Shown here: positions 1 through 8,115 of the stretch, piece by piece
Layout of the letters: each line of letters starts with the position of its first letter
How positions within the stretch are numbered: the first letter of the stretch is position 1
The notes under the pieces: model-generated
Told to the model about the DNA's origin: nothing
Databases searched by the model: none
The model's input: only the letters and a program-made list of their open reading frames with translations
Program-made: the position numbers and the translations under genes
Assembly: GCF_026898135.2 (NCBI RefSeq)
Contig: NZ_CP114035.2
Coordinates: 372,001-436,000 of the forward strand
Direction: 5' to 3'
Length of the DNA: 64,000 nucleotides
Origin: Pseudomonas fortuita
GTDB lineage: Bacteria; Pseudomonadota; Gammaproteobacteria; Pseudomonadales; Pseudomonadaceae

Positions 1-754
1 CAGCCTGGTTTCCATCGGTGCCCACCCAAGCTCCGGGCGCGCCCGCCGCGCCGAGCAGGATGCCCGCGCCGTGGAACTGGGTTTGCAGCTGGCTGGGGAT
101 AACTTGCAGGTGGTCCATGCCGGCAACCCACAGGAAGAAGCGCTGCGCGCCTACCTGGGCATGGGCCTGGACCATCTTGACGTGCTGGAGCAGCCGGCCG
201 GTGCCGATGTGCTGGGCGTGCTGGGGGATTACCTGCGCGACGCCGGGGCACAGCTGGTGCTGACCGGTAGCCAGGCCGAGACGGGTGAAGGCTCGGGCAT
301 GCTGCCCTTCCTGCTGGCCGAAAAACTTGGCTGGCCGTTGATCGTGGGGCTGGCCGAGGTGGAGTCGATCGAGAACGGCACCGCCCAGGTATTGCAGGCG
401 TTGCCGCGGGGCCAGCGGCGCCGGCTGAAAGTACGCCTGCCGCTGCTGGCGACTGTGGATAACGCTGCGCCCAAGCCGCGCCAGAGCGCATTCGGGCCCG
501 CGCGACGGGGTGTGCTGGCTGCGCGTAATGTGGCCATTGTCGAAGATGAGTTGCTGGCCGATGCCGAGTTGCAACCGGCCCGTCCCCGGCCCAAGCGCCT
601 GAAGGTGATCAAGGCCAAGAGCGGTGCGGACCGCATGAAAGCAGCAACGGCAAAGGCCAGTGGCGGCGGTGGCAAGGTGCTGAAGGATGTTTCGCCACAG
701 GAAGGTGCTGAGGCCATCCTCAAGCTGCTGGTGGAAGAGGGCGTGCTGCGCTAA
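1..754 (+). CDS. Electron transfer flavoprotein beta-subunit-like protein (5' end outside window)
   Basis: The reading frame is open from the first bases, so the gene starts upstream and only the last 250 or so residues are present. The central part carries the EtfB-type segment around LTGSQAETGEGSGMLPFLLA followed by a WPLIVGL strand, typical of the flavoprotein nucleotide-binding fold. The C-terminal quarter is basic and Lys/Ala-rich. In pseudomonads an EtfA/EtfB pair next to dgcAB takes electrons from dimethylglycine oxidation. The position just before gbcA/gbcB fits that role, which is an inference from synteny because dgcAB themselves lie outside the window. The beta rather than alpha assignment rests on the missing C-terminal FAD-binding domain and is fairly secure. 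Confidence 0.8.
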   Translation, partial: SLVSIGAHPSSGRARRAEQDARAVELGLQLAGDNLQVVHAGNPQEEALRAYLGMGLDHLDVLEQPAGADVLGVLGDYLRDAGAQLVLTGSQAETGEGSGMLPFLLAEKLGWPLIVGLAEVESIENGTAQVLQALPRGQRRRLKVRLPLLATVDNAAPKPRQSAFGPARRGVLAARNVAIVEDELLADAELQPARPRPKRLKVIKAKSGADRMKAATAKASGGGGKVLKDVSPQEGAEAILKLLVEEGVLR

Positions 755-789
755 AGCCTTACGCGCTCTTCGGCAAGCCCCCCTCACTC

Positions 790-876
790 TGTGGGAGCGG
801 GCTTGCCCCGCGAACACCGGCGCAGCCGGTGCCATGCACCGCGTCGCCAGCTTCGCGGGGCAAGCCCGCTCCCACA
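790..876. repeat. Inverted REP pair (BIME)
   Basis: One arm (790-813) contains GTGGGAGCGGGCTTG and the second (852-876) is its inverted copy. The 38-bp loop contains a smaller GC-rich inverted repeat. This is the common P. putida REP type. It lies 36 bp after the flavoprotein stop codon and may protect or terminate that mRNA. Confidence 0.9.
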
Positions 877-986
877 ACGACCCCCTGATCTGTTGCAGGC
901 ACATTCCGCCTGTGCATAAGTCCCTCCTTTTCCCCACCGCACCGCCAGATTTGACGGAAATGGCACAACCATCAGGTGCAACTCTG
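877..986. other. Non-coding spacer with a near-match DnaA box
   Basis: No plausible gene is seen. TGTGCATAA at 911-919 differs by one base from the perfect 9-mers in the next feature and could mark a decayed further unit, but the associated palindrome is not recognisable. Confidence 0.4.
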
Positions 987-1422
987 TTTTGCCCACGGAA
1001 TCTGTTCGCCAAGGTGTGGATAAAGTGTTGGTGTATGGCTGGGGGCCATATATAACGGGGCTCACAGAGTTTTGATCATAAACTGATCAAATGTGAGCCG
1101 GCTCCTCAGCCACAGATATGCGTGCCTCCCGCAGGTTTTGCCCACAATCGCTGTTAGCGGGTCTGTGGATAATCTGTTCGGCGCTACCTGAAAGCCGCGC
1201 AGCTCCTCGCTTGTGAGTGATTGATTAAGAAATGATCAAATGGGCATGGATATCTTCTGATCACTGATTTTCAAGGCGTTGAATCGCTTATCCACACCCG
1301 ACGCGCTGCATGTTCGCGCTTTGTTCACAAACTCTGTTGGTGAGTCTGTGGATAAGGTGTATGGAGTCCTCTGTGGCCCAACAGTTAGGCTGCCTTGCTG
1401 GCTTTGATCAAAAAATGAGCAG
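987..1422. repeat. Three rigidly spaced units of DnaA-box pair plus TTGATCA palindrome
   Basis: Each unit is 104 bp: a TTTTGCCCAC-like half site, 18 bp, a perfect TGTGGATAA (inverse of TTATCCACA), 48 bp, then TTGATCA-N5-TGATCAA. The units occupy 987-1090, 1136-1239 and 1319-1422. The TGTGGATAA boxes are at 1015-1023, 1164-1172 and 1347-1355. The palindromes are at 1072-1090 (perfect), 1221-1239 (one arm mismatch) and 1404-1422 (two mismatches). A CTGTT sits at the same place inside each 18-bp spacer. An inverted perfect box, TTATCCACA at 1288-1296, lies exactly 48 bp beyond the middle palindrome and makes it symmetric. The 48-bp spacers show little similarity, so spacing and motifs appear to be what is kept. 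DnaA binding is inferred from the consensus only. The orphan RHS gene starts 85 bp downstream, so a promoter role is also possible. Confidence 0.7.
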
Positions 1423-1506
1423 TCATTCACCTGATATTTATGTCAGTAGCCACACCTTTCATTCACCGCTACGGTATTCCAAACAATTAAAACTTGTGCA
1501 TAACCT

Positions 1507-2328
1507 ATGGCGGCTCATTTTTTGACGACAGACCTGCAGCGCTCCGTGTTGCCAGGTCTGCACGCTTATTCACCTTACGGCTTCATGAAAACCAGCCCAG
1601 CACCGGTGCTGGCTTTTGGTGGCCAGCATCGTGATCCGCTCACGGGCAATTATCCGTTGGGCAATGGCCGTCGCTTCTATAGCCCGACCCTCTTGCGCTT
1701 TACGACCTGTGACTCGCTCAGCCCGTTTTCCAAGGGGGGTATCAATGGGTACGCCTACTGTGGCGGAGATCCGGTAAACCGGCATGACCCAAACGGTGCA
1801 TTCTGGGGCGTCATACTCAGGGGCATTGGCTTGCTCTCCAGCGGTGCCACCTTCTCGGGCGCGACGGTTCGAACAATGAGGAATGTGGTCGGGCGCAGGT
1901 CGGCTGCTCGGTTGGCTAACGGCGTGCCCGCTGATTATCAGGAGCTACCGCTTACAGCCAGAATTTCGAACCAGCAGTTCAGTTTGACCGGCGCTTTTGG
2001 CGTAGCCGGGCAGGTGGTCGCCGCTGCCAACGGGGTGACCCCAAGCGTTCAGAGCGCTGTGGATCTCATCGCGCTAGGAAATACGGTCACAAATCTGAGC
2101 GGTGGTTTGACAGGAAATTTCGCCGCAGCACGTGAAGTAGCCCACTACATGCGGACTTATCCACGTGACACTCACCGGTTATTGGGGAATACGTTCATGG
2201 ATTTGACGATGTTGGACGAGATGCTCTCTACCGTAGGCCGTGGGTTGGCATATGTAGGCAGAGGATTTGCAGCCGCTGCGAGCTGGATCAGGTCGTTACG
2301 ATCGGTGCCTCATGATGTCCAGGTATAG
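1507..2328 (+). CDS. Orphan RHS-repeat-associated core protein
   Basis: The 273-residue product begins with a short TTDLQRSVL/YSPYG segment and carries the RHS-associated core at about residues 35-95, including DPLTGNYPLGNGRRFYSP, RF..CDSLSPF, NGYAYCGGDPVN and a closing DPNG. Full RHS proteins have many YD repeats before this core and a variable, often toxic, C-terminal domain. Here the repeats are absent and about 175 residues of Ala/Val/Gly-rich sequence follow, which I do not recognise. Such short orphan RHS genes are common in P. putida genomes. No obvious immunity gene follows, since the next gene is convergent gbcA. Whether it is a toxin, a reservoir cassette or a remnant cannot be told from sequence alone. 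The ATG at 1507 is the only start giving the full conserved N-terminus. Confidence 0.75.
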   Translation: MAAHFLTTDLQRSVLPGLHAYSPYGFMKTSPAPVLAFGGQHRDPLTGNYPLGNGRRFYSPTLLRFTTCDSLSPFSKGGINGYAYCGGDPVNRHDPNGAFWGVILRGIGLLSSGATFSGATVRTMRNVVGRRSAARLANGVPADYQELPLTARISNQQFSLTGAFGVAGQVVAAANGVTPSVQSAVDLIALGNTVTNLSGGLTGNFAAAREVAHYMRTYPRDTHRLLGNTFMDLTMLDEMLSTVGRGLAYVGRGFAAAASWIRSLRSVPHDVQV

Positions 2329-2406
2329 GGAAATCTCCGAGCATACGGTTTGCCTGGCGCGCTCACGCTGTTAAGTTCGGAGCGCTGCCAGGCCACCGAT
2401 GATGGT

Positions 2407-3699
2407 TTACTGCGCCTTCACCTCTTTCAGGTATGGAGCAGGCTCTGCGCCCAAGTTGGCCAACACGCGGTCGCTGTACCAGTCAATGAAGTTCACCACA
2501 CCAAACTCGTAAGTCTTCGAGTAAGGCCCAGGCTGGTACGCCGTAGAGTTGATGCCACGCTGGTTCTCTTCCGCCAGGCGGCGGTCCTGGTCGTTGGTAG
2601 CGTCCCACACCTTGCGCATGCGCTCCGGGTCGTAATCGACGCCTTCGACCGCATCCTTGTGCACCAGCCACTTGGTGGTGACCATGGTTTCCTGGGCGCT
2701 GATCGGCCACACGGTGAACACGATCATGTGGTCGCCCATGCAGTGGTTCCACGAGTGCGGCAGGTGCAGGATGCGCATCGAGCCCAGGTCCGGGTTCTTG
2801 ATGCGGCCCATCAGCTTCTGGCAGGCCTGTTTGCCGTCCATGGTCATCGATACCGTGCCTTTGAGCAGGGGCATGCGCACGATACGGTTACGCAGGCCAT
2901 GGCTCTTATGCAGGTACGGGATTTTTTCGGCTTCCCAGGCGGCGGCCGAAGCGGCCACGTGGTCCTTGAATTCCTGGCTGGCGCGCGGGTCGTTGGTGTC
3001 GTCCCACTCCAGCAGGGTTTGCAGCAGCTCCGGGTGCGAACCGCTGCAGTGGTAGCACTCGCGGTTGTTTTCCAGCACCAGCTTCCAGTTGGCCTTTTCC
3101 ATCAAGGTGGTGTGCACCGCCACCTTGGTGTTCTCCATATCGTACGGTTCCATGTAGTGTTCCAGGGTAGCCAGGAACTCGTCGATGGCAGGCGGGTTTT
3201 CTGCCAGGCTGATGAAGATATAGCCACCGGCCACCTTCACATGCACCGGCTTCAGGCCGTACTCCTTCATGTCGAAGTCGGCGCCCATTTCGGTGCCGGC
3301 GAACAGCAGGCGGCCGTCCAGTTCATAGGTCCACTGGTGGTAATGGCAGACCAGCTTGGCCACCTTGCCTTTGTCGCTGACGCACAAACGCGAACCACGG
3401 TGGCGGCAGACGTTATGGAAGGCGTGCACCTTGCCTTCGGCACCCCGCACCACCAGGATCGGGTTTTTGCCGATCTGCAGGGTGATGTAGTTACCTTTCG
3501 CCGGAATTTCGCAAGTCATGCCAGCGATCAACCATTCTTTCTGGAAGATCTCCTGCATGTCGATCTGGAACAGACGCTCGTCGGTGTAGAAAGGCTGGGG
3601 CAGCGAGTAGGTGCGCTCGCGGGTCTGCAGCATCTCGGCGGTAGCCTTGCGTGCAGGTTCCAGTGGATCGCCCAGGCTCAGGGTTGCGGTGACGTCCAT
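2407..3699 (-). CDS. gbcA: Glycine betaine monooxygenase, oxygenase subunit (Rieske)
   Basis: The 430-residue Rieske non-heme iron oxygenase removes a methyl group from glycine betaine as formaldehyde, giving dimethylglycine, with electrons from GbcB. The Rieske cluster ligands are C98, H100, C118 and H121 (motifs CRHRG and CHYHQW). The catalytic domain shows the ENNRECYHCSGSHPE segment expected for the mononuclear iron site. An upstream in-frame ATG would add 11 residues, but MDVTATLSL at 3699 is preceded by GAGG eight bases away and matches the usual start of the family. It is transcribed divergently from gbcB. Control by the betaine regulator GbdR is known for Pseudomonas gbcA, but I did not identify its site here. 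Confidence 0.95.
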   Translation of the reverse strand: MDVTATLSLGDPLEPARKATAEMLQTRERTYSLPQPFYTDERLFQIDMQEIFQKEWLIAGMTCEIPAKGNYITLQIGKNPILVVRGAEGKVHAFHNVCRHRGSRLCVSDKGKVAKLVCHYHQWTYELDGRLLFAGTEMGADFDMKEYGLKPVHVKVAGGYIFISLAENPPAIDEFLATLEHYMEPYDMENTKVAVHTTLMEKANWKLVLENNRECYHCSGSHPELLQTLLEWDDTNDPRASQEFKDHVAASAAAWEAEKIPYLHKSHGLRNRIVRMPLLKGTVSMTMDGKQACQKLMGRIKNPDLGSMRILHLPHSWNHCMGDHMIVFTVWPISAQETMVTTKWLVHKDAVEGVDYDPERMRKVWDATNDQDRRLAEENQRGINSTAYQPGPYSKTYEFGVVNFIDWYSDRVLANLGAEPAPYLKEVKAQ

Positions 3700-4007
3700 C
3701 GTGTATTCCTCGGGGCCGTGTGCGGCCGGCAAAAGGTGGCTAATCGTTGTTGTTGCCGCAAGGCGGTTATCAGCGGCTTTTTGTTTAAACAGCAGGCATG
3801 TTTATTTGCCGTGGAGTGTGCGTCCGAAGACGCCGCGAACCGTATCCATGGGCGACATGGCCGAATTGAATTACGACGCGCCAGCCCTTGTAGCGCGGGG
3901 CTGGTCGCGATAAGCACGCCGATGTCGCTGGCAGGAATGTACGTCGCTCTCAGCTTGCGCATTATCCAAGCCATAAAAAGCCCACTAGTCGGCTGCTGGA
4001 GATGAAC
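3700..4007. promoter_or_regulatory. Divergent gbcA/gbcB promoter region
   Basis: The 308-bp spacer must hold both promoters of the divergent gbc genes. No REP element or small gene is seen in it. The gbcA ribosome site (GAGG) and the gbcB one (GGAG at 3998-4001) are clear. I could not assign a GbdR site with confidence. Confidence 0.55.
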
Positions 4008-5108
4008 ATGTCCGATACCTTCCTCAATCCGGTCACCACCCAGACCTGGGCCAACGGCCGCCACATCGTGCGCTGCGTCAAGGTCATCCAGGAGACCTGG
4101 GACGTGCGCACCTTCTGCTTCATGGCCGACCAGCCGATCATGTTCTTCTTCAAGCCCGGGCAGTTCGTCACCCTGGAGCTGGAGATCGAAGGCAAGCCGG
4201 TGATGCGTTCCTACACCATTTCCAGTTCGCCGTCGGTGCCCTACAGTTTTTCGATCACAGTGAAGCGCGTGCCGGGTGGCTTGGTGTCCAACTTCTTGCA
4301 CGACACCATGCACGAAGGCGCCGAACTGCCGGTACACGGCCCGGTGGGGCTGTTCAACGCCATCGACTTCCCGGCGGGCAAGGCGCTGTACCTGTCGGGC
4401 GGTGTCGGCATTACGCCGGTCATGTCGATGGCGCGCTGGTTCTATGACACCAACGCCAACGTCGACATGGTGTTCGTGCACAGCGCCCGTTCGCCGAAGG
4501 ACATCATCTACCATCGCGAGCTGGAACAGATGGCCTCGCGCATCCCCAACTTCAGCCTGCATATCATTTGCGAGAAGCATGGCCTGGGCGAGCCATGGGC
4601 GGGGTACCGCGGTTACCTGAATCAGCGACTCATGGAACTGATCGCCCCTGACTACATGGAGCGCGTGGTGTTTTGCTGCGGCCCGACGCCTTATATGACG
4701 GCGGTCAAGCGCATGCTCGAAGCCGTCGGTTTCGACATGAAGAATTATCACGAGGAGTCGTTTGGTGCGACGCCGGCCGAGGCCAAGGCCGATGCGGTGG
4801 AGCACGCCGAACAGGCGGCCGACGCACCGGAGCTGGATGTATCCGACCTCAACCTGGTGGAGTTCATCGGCAGCGACAAGAGCATCCGCATCGCCCCGGG
4901 CGAGACTGTGCATGCGGCCGCAGCCAAGGTTGGCCTGATGATCCCGAAAGCCTGCGGCATGGGTATCTGCGGCACTTGCAAGGTGCTCAAGCTGGGCGGC
5001 GAAGTGGAGATGGAGCACAACGGCGGCATCACCGAAGAGGATGAAGCCGAGGGCTACATCCTGTCGTGCTGCAGCGTGCCGAAAGGGGATGTGCGGATCG
5101 ATTACTGA
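4008..5108 (+). CDS. gbcB: Glycine betaine monooxygenase, reductase subunit
   Basis: This 366-residue iron-sulfur flavoprotein passes electrons from NAD(P)H to GbcA. Domains in order are an FAD-binding barrel with RSYTIS (about residue 68), a nucleotide-binding domain with SGGVGITPVMSM and FCCGPTPYM, and a C-terminal plant-type 2Fe-2S ferredoxin with CGMGICGTC and a fourth Cys in ILSCCS. An Ala/Glu-rich linker (about residues 255-275) separates the reductase and ferredoxin parts. An ATG at 4002 is also in frame, but GGAG directly abuts it, whereas spacing to 4008 is six bases, so 4008 is preferred. The gene is divergent from gbcA. Confidence 0.95.
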   Translation: MSDTFLNPVTTQTWANGRHIVRCVKVIQETWDVRTFCFMADQPIMFFFKPGQFVTLELEIEGKPVMRSYTISSSPSVPYSFSITVKRVPGGLVSNFLHDTMHEGAELPVHGPVGLFNAIDFPAGKALYLSGGVGITPVMSMARWFYDTNANVDMVFVHSARSPKDIIYHRELEQMASRIPNFSLHIICEKHGLGEPWAGYRGYLNQRLMELIAPDYMERVVFCCGPTPYMTAVKRMLEAVGFDMKNYHEESFGATPAEAKADAVEHAEQAADAPELDVSDLNLVEFIGSDKSIRIAPGETVHAAAAKVGLMIPKACGMGICGTCKVLKLGGEVEMEHNGGITEEDEAEGYILSCCSVPKGDVRIDY

Positions 5109-5121
5109 TCCTGTAAAGCCG

Positions 5122-5226
5122 GGGCTGCGTTGCAGCCCATTCGCGGGACGAGCCCGCTCCCACAGGTTTACCCCTGGTCTGAAGGTTTCGGTAAACCTGT
5201 GGGAGCGGGCTTGTCCCGCGAATGGG
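5122..5226. repeat. Inverted REP pair after gbcB
   Basis: A GGGCTGC-GTT-GCAGCCC hairpin (5122-5138) is followed by REP arms at 5139-5169 and 5192-5226 in inverted orientation. The second arm ends four bases before the stop codon of the REP-associated transposase. The first hairpin could act in gbcB transcript termination. Confidence 0.9.
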
Positions 5227-5229
5227 CCA

Positions 5230-5685
5230 TCAGATCCATACAGCATCCCAATGTGAGTAGTCGCCCGCACGGTCAACCAGCCCGGCTCTTATGGGATTGG
5301 CAACGATGTACCTCGCCACGTGCAGCACACTTTCTTTCCGCCGCAAGGCCCGGTCCTGATAGCCCGGCTGCCATATTTTCTTGCGTGACATGCCCCGCTG
5401 ATAGAGCGCATGACTACTCCGTGATTTGAACCTGCGCATCAAGCAGCTCAACGTGCCACTTTGCAACTCAATCAGCCAATGCACATGGTCGGGCATGACC
5501 ACCCAGGCCAGGGACCGGCAAAGCCCATCGAGCTCCGCCTGTCTCAGTTGCTGGATCACGCCACGGGCGTAGTTGAATTGAGTGAAGATCTGCTGACGTT
5601 CATGAGTGACCGTGGTCAGCAGGTAAAGCCCCCCCGGCTGAGAAAAACGGCCGCGGCGCAGCAGATGGGATTGGGCACGGTCCAT
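5230..5685 (-). CDS. REP-associated tyrosine transposase (RAYT)
   Basis: The 151-residue Y1-type, IS200-like protein carries the HUH metal-binding motif as MPDHVHWLIEL. A basic stretch (MRRFKSRSSHALYQRG) follows, then the conserved end WQPGYQDRALR and YIVANPIRAGLV. RAYT proteins bind and cleave REP hairpins and are thought to disperse them. The gene is bracketed by REPs, with inverted arms at 5139-5226 downstream and one at 5781-5811 upstream, as expected for a RAYT locus. An in-frame upstream start would add 41 residues that read through the REP sequence (GAGLPREE), so the ATG at 5685 with AGGG seven bases upstream is chosen. Motifs look intact, so it may be active. Confidence 0.9.
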   Translation of the reverse strand: MDRAQSHLLRRGRFSQPGGLYLLTTVTHERQQIFTQFNYARGVIQQLRQAELDGLCRSLAWVVMPDHVHWLIELQSGTLSCLMRRFKSRSSHALYQRGMSRKKIWQPGYQDRALRRKESVLHVARYIVANPIRAGLVDRAGDYSHWDAVWI

Positions 5686-5780
5686 GTGGGGTCCCTGATG
5701 TGAGAGCTGGGACAACACTAGGTGAGATGTCAGTGGCGTGCGGTGTGGAATGTTTTCTGGATGTTGGGTAGCAACGCTGG

Positions 5781-5811
5781 CCTCTTCGCGGGGCAAGCCC
5801 GCTCCCACAGG
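5781..5811. repeat. REP element, left arm of an expanded BIME
   Basis: The CTTCGCGGGGCAAGCCC-type arm lies upstream of the transposase gene and points towards the inverted arm at 6161-6192. The loop between them is filled by the 40-bp tandem array. Confidence 0.85.
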
Positions 5812-6160
5812 CTCACCGTACCCTTCAGATCAGCACAGACCCTGGGGGAGGCTCACCGTAGCCCTCACACCAGCCCCGAGCCTCTGGCAGGCTAACAGAA
5901 TCCCTCAAGCCAGCGCCGAGCCTCTGGCAGGCTAACAGAATCCCTCAAGCCAGCGCCGAGCCTCTGGCAGGCTAGCAGAATCCCTCAAGCCAGCGCCGAG
6001 CCTCTGGCAGGCTAGCAGAATCCCTCAAGCCACCGCCGAGCCTCTGGCAGGCTAGCAGAATCCCTCAAGCCACCGCCGAGCCTCTGGCAGGCTAGCAGAA
6101 TCCCTCAAGCCACCGCCGAGCCTCTGGCAGGCTAACAGAATCCCTCAAGCCAGCGCCGAG
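5801..6160. repeat. Minisatellite of 40-bp units between two REP arms
   Basis: Seven near-identical 40-bp units run from 5881 to 6160, each starting CCTCTGGCAGGCTA. They differ at two places: CTAACAG versus CTAGCAG, and CAGCGCC versus CACCGCC. Two more diverged units precede them (5801-5840 and 5841-5880), and the first of these overlaps the end of the left REP arm. The unit start resembles the CCTGTGGGAG start of the REP that follows at 6161. There are no unique spacers, so this is not a CRISPR. No open frame runs through the array with a plausible start, and 40 is not a multiple of three. Confidence 0.95.
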
Positions 6161-6192
6161 CCTGTGGGAGCGGGCTTGTCCCGCGAATGGGC
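6161..6192. repeat. REP element, right arm of the expanded BIME
   Basis: CCTGTGGGAGCGGGCTTGTC and its extension to GGGCC form the inverted partner of the arm at 5781-5811. It ends 21 bp beyond the stop codon of the chemoreceptor gene that reads leftwards towards it. Confidence 0.85.
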
Positions 6193-6213
6193 CGTACAGC
6201 GGCCCCAGCATTG

Positions 6214-7839
6214 TCATGTACGGAACCGTGCCACCAACCCATTCAGGTCCACGGCCAAGCGCGAGAGCTCAGCACTCGCCGCACTGGTCTGATGCGCCCC
6301 CGTAGCACTCTGCACCGACAGGTCATTGATGTTCACCAGGTTGCGGTCCACTTCCCGCGCCACTTGTGCCTGCTCTTCCGCCGCGCTGGCGATCACCAGG
6401 TTACGCTCGTTGATCTGTGCCACCGCCCCGGCAATGGTGTCCAACGCCAAGCCAGCACCGCGGGCGATGTTCAGCGTCGACTCGGCGCGTTCAGTGCTGG
6501 TGCGCATCGACTCCACTGCCTCTTCCGTGCCGCCTTGAATGCTGCCAATCATCCGTTCGATCTCGCTGGTCGACTGCTGGGTACGGTGCGCCAGCGCACG
6601 CACTTCATCCGCTACCACGGCAAAGCCACGGCCCGCTTCGCCGGCGCGCGCCGCCTCAATGGCAGCATTGAGCGCCAGCAGGTTGGTCTGGTCGGCCAGG
6701 CCGCGGATCACGTCGAGTACCTTGCCAATGTCGCGCGACTGTTCGGCCAGGTGCGTGATCAGTTTTGCTGTGGCCTGCACGTCACCGCTCATGCGCTCGA
6801 TGGCGCCCACCGTCTCCATCACCAAGTCACGACCGTCGCCAGTGGAACGGCTGGCTTCACTGGATGCCTCTGAGGTACTCACGGCATTTCGCGCCACTTC
6901 CTCCACCGCACTGGTCATTTCAGTCACGGCAGTGGCGGCTTGTTCAATTTCGTTGTTCTGCTGTTGCAGGCCACGGGCACTTTCGTCGGTGACGGCGTTC
7001 AATTCTTCGGCCGCCGAGGCCAGCTGGGTGGCGGAGCCGGCGATCTGCTGCAGGGTGTCGCGTAGCTTGTCTTGCATGCGGGCCATGGCACGCAGCAGGC
7101 GGGCGGCTTCGTCGGTGCCTTCGGCGCGGATGATGTGGGTCAGGTCACCGTCGGCGACCTGCTCGGCGCATTTGAGCGCCTCATCAATCGGCTTGACGAT
7201 GCTGCGGGTCAACAAAAGGGCGCACGCGAATGTCAGCACGGTAGCGGCAACCAGCAGGCCGATCACCAGGGTGAAGGCAGTGTCGTACTGGCTGGCGGCC
7301 TTCTCGTTGGTGGAACGGGTCTGTTCGGTGTTGATACGCACCAGGGTTTCCATGACCTTGTTGATTTGCTCGGAGTTGGCCAGCAGGTCGCGGTTGAGCA
7401 GGTCGCGCAGTTCGTCGACGCGGCCGGCCTGGCTCAGGCTGCGCATGCGCGATTCCAGCTGGCGGTACTGGTTGAGCAACTGGCCGTACTGGTCGAACGC
7501 CGCCTGTTCATCACCGGCGGCAATCATCGGCAAATAGGCCTGGCGCGCACGGTCGATCTGGCTGTTGCGCTGGTCCAGCAGGTTGAGGGTATCGCTTTGG
7601 ATGGCAGGCTCGCGGTTGATCAGCAGTCGATAGGACAGGGTGCGCATGCGCAGGTTGAGCGCGGTGATTTCGTCGAGGATCTTGATGCTGGGCACGTTGA
7701 CTTGCTCGATGGCCACGCCCGCCTGGCGAATGTTGCCCATTTGCACCAGTGAGAAGATACCAAGGCCGAGCATCAGCAGGCCGATGAGCGCGAAGCCGAG
7801 CAGCGCGCGCGGGGCGATATTCATGTTGCGTAGAGACAT
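6214..7839 (-). CDS. Methyl-accepting chemotaxis protein with four-helix-bundle sensor
   Basis: The 541-residue chemoreceptor has a first membrane helix at about residues 12-32 and a periplasmic four-helix bundle of about 150 residues rich in Leu, Gln and Arg. A second membrane helix (about 190-210) leads to a HAMP domain ([12 protein letters not shown]) and the cytoplasmic signalling domain. The highly conserved hairpin tip contains [18 protein letters not shown]. The ligand cannot be predicted. A longer in-frame start at 8034 would run through the promoter region, so the ATG at 7839 giving [11 protein letters not shown] is preferred, although its ribosome site is weak. A FliA-type promoter lies 66 bp upstream, which fits control with the flagellar genes. 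Confidence 0.93.
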   Translation of the reverse strand: MSLRNMNIAPRALLGFALIGLLMLGLGIFSLVQMGNIRQAGVAIEQVNVPSIKILDEITALNLRMRTLSYRLLINREPAIQSDTLNLLDQRNSQIDRARQAYLPMIAAGDEQAAFDQYGQLLNQYRQLESRMRSLSQAGRVDELRDLLNRDLLANSEQINKVMETLVRINTEQTRSTNEKAASQYDTAFTLVIGLLVAATVLTFACALLLTRSIVKPIDEALKCAEQVADGDLTHIIRAEGTDEAARLLRAMARMQDKLRDTLQQIAGSATQLASAAEELNAVTDESARGLQQQNNEIEQAATAVTEMTSAVEEVARNAVSTSEASSEASRSTGDGRDLVMETVGAIERMSGDVQATAKLITHLAEQSRDIGKVLDVIRGLADQTNLLALNAAIEAARAGEAGRGFAVVADEVRALAHRTQQSTSEIERMIGSIQGGTEEAVESMRTSTERAESTLNIARGAGLALDTIAGAVAQINERNLVIASAAEEQAQVAREVDRNLVNINDLSVQSATGAHQTSAASAELSRLAVDLNGLVARFRT

Positions 7840-7904
7840 GGAGGGGAAGATCCAGGCAAGGGATAAAGAGTGCGCGAAGTGCGACAAAACATGACTTGCC
7901 GGGC

Positions 7905-7930
7905 TATCGGTCGTGACTGGCCAGTCTTGA
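7905..7930 (-). promoter_or_regulatory. Candidate FliA (sigma-28) promoter
   Basis: Read on the minus strand this is TCAAG, 14 bases, then ACCGATA. The Pseudomonas FliA pattern is TCAAG-N14-GCCGATA, so only one base differs. It sits 66 bp upstream of the chemoreceptor start, an appropriate distance, and chemoreceptor genes are typical FliA targets. Confidence 0.65.
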
Positions 7931-8115
7931 GCGCGCCCCGCTAAATTTGTGAGCGCGCTAACCTTTTCCTGACCGGCGGTTGACCCAGGTCGGAACAAGG
8001 GGGTGATTACCCTGTCAATCTGCGGGCCAGACACCTTGTGAATCCGATTTTTAATGGCGATGGGCCGCGCTTTTCTTTATCGTGTGCGCCCCTCGCAACA
8101 ACCTGAGATAGACCC

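Noticed and set aside
987..1023. A sigma-70 promoter in each repeated unit (TTGCCC and GGATAA)
   Set aside because: The spacing would be 22-23 bp, too long for a normal promoter; the inverted DnaA-box reading explains the conservation better.
687..1055. A 122-codon frame across the first REP pair
   Set aside because: It reads through REP sequence, overlaps the flavoprotein gene end and has no ribosome site.
2350..4005. A 551-codon open frame antisense to gbcA, and similar long antisense frames over sox, glcB, aceE and glnE
   Set aside because: They are mirror frames of well-conserved genes in high-GC DNA, lack ribosome sites, and show His/Val/Gly-rich compositions typical of antisense frames.
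5881..6160. A CRISPR array
   Set aside because: The 40-bp units are directly adjacent with no unique spacers and no cas genes are nearby; it is a minisatellite.
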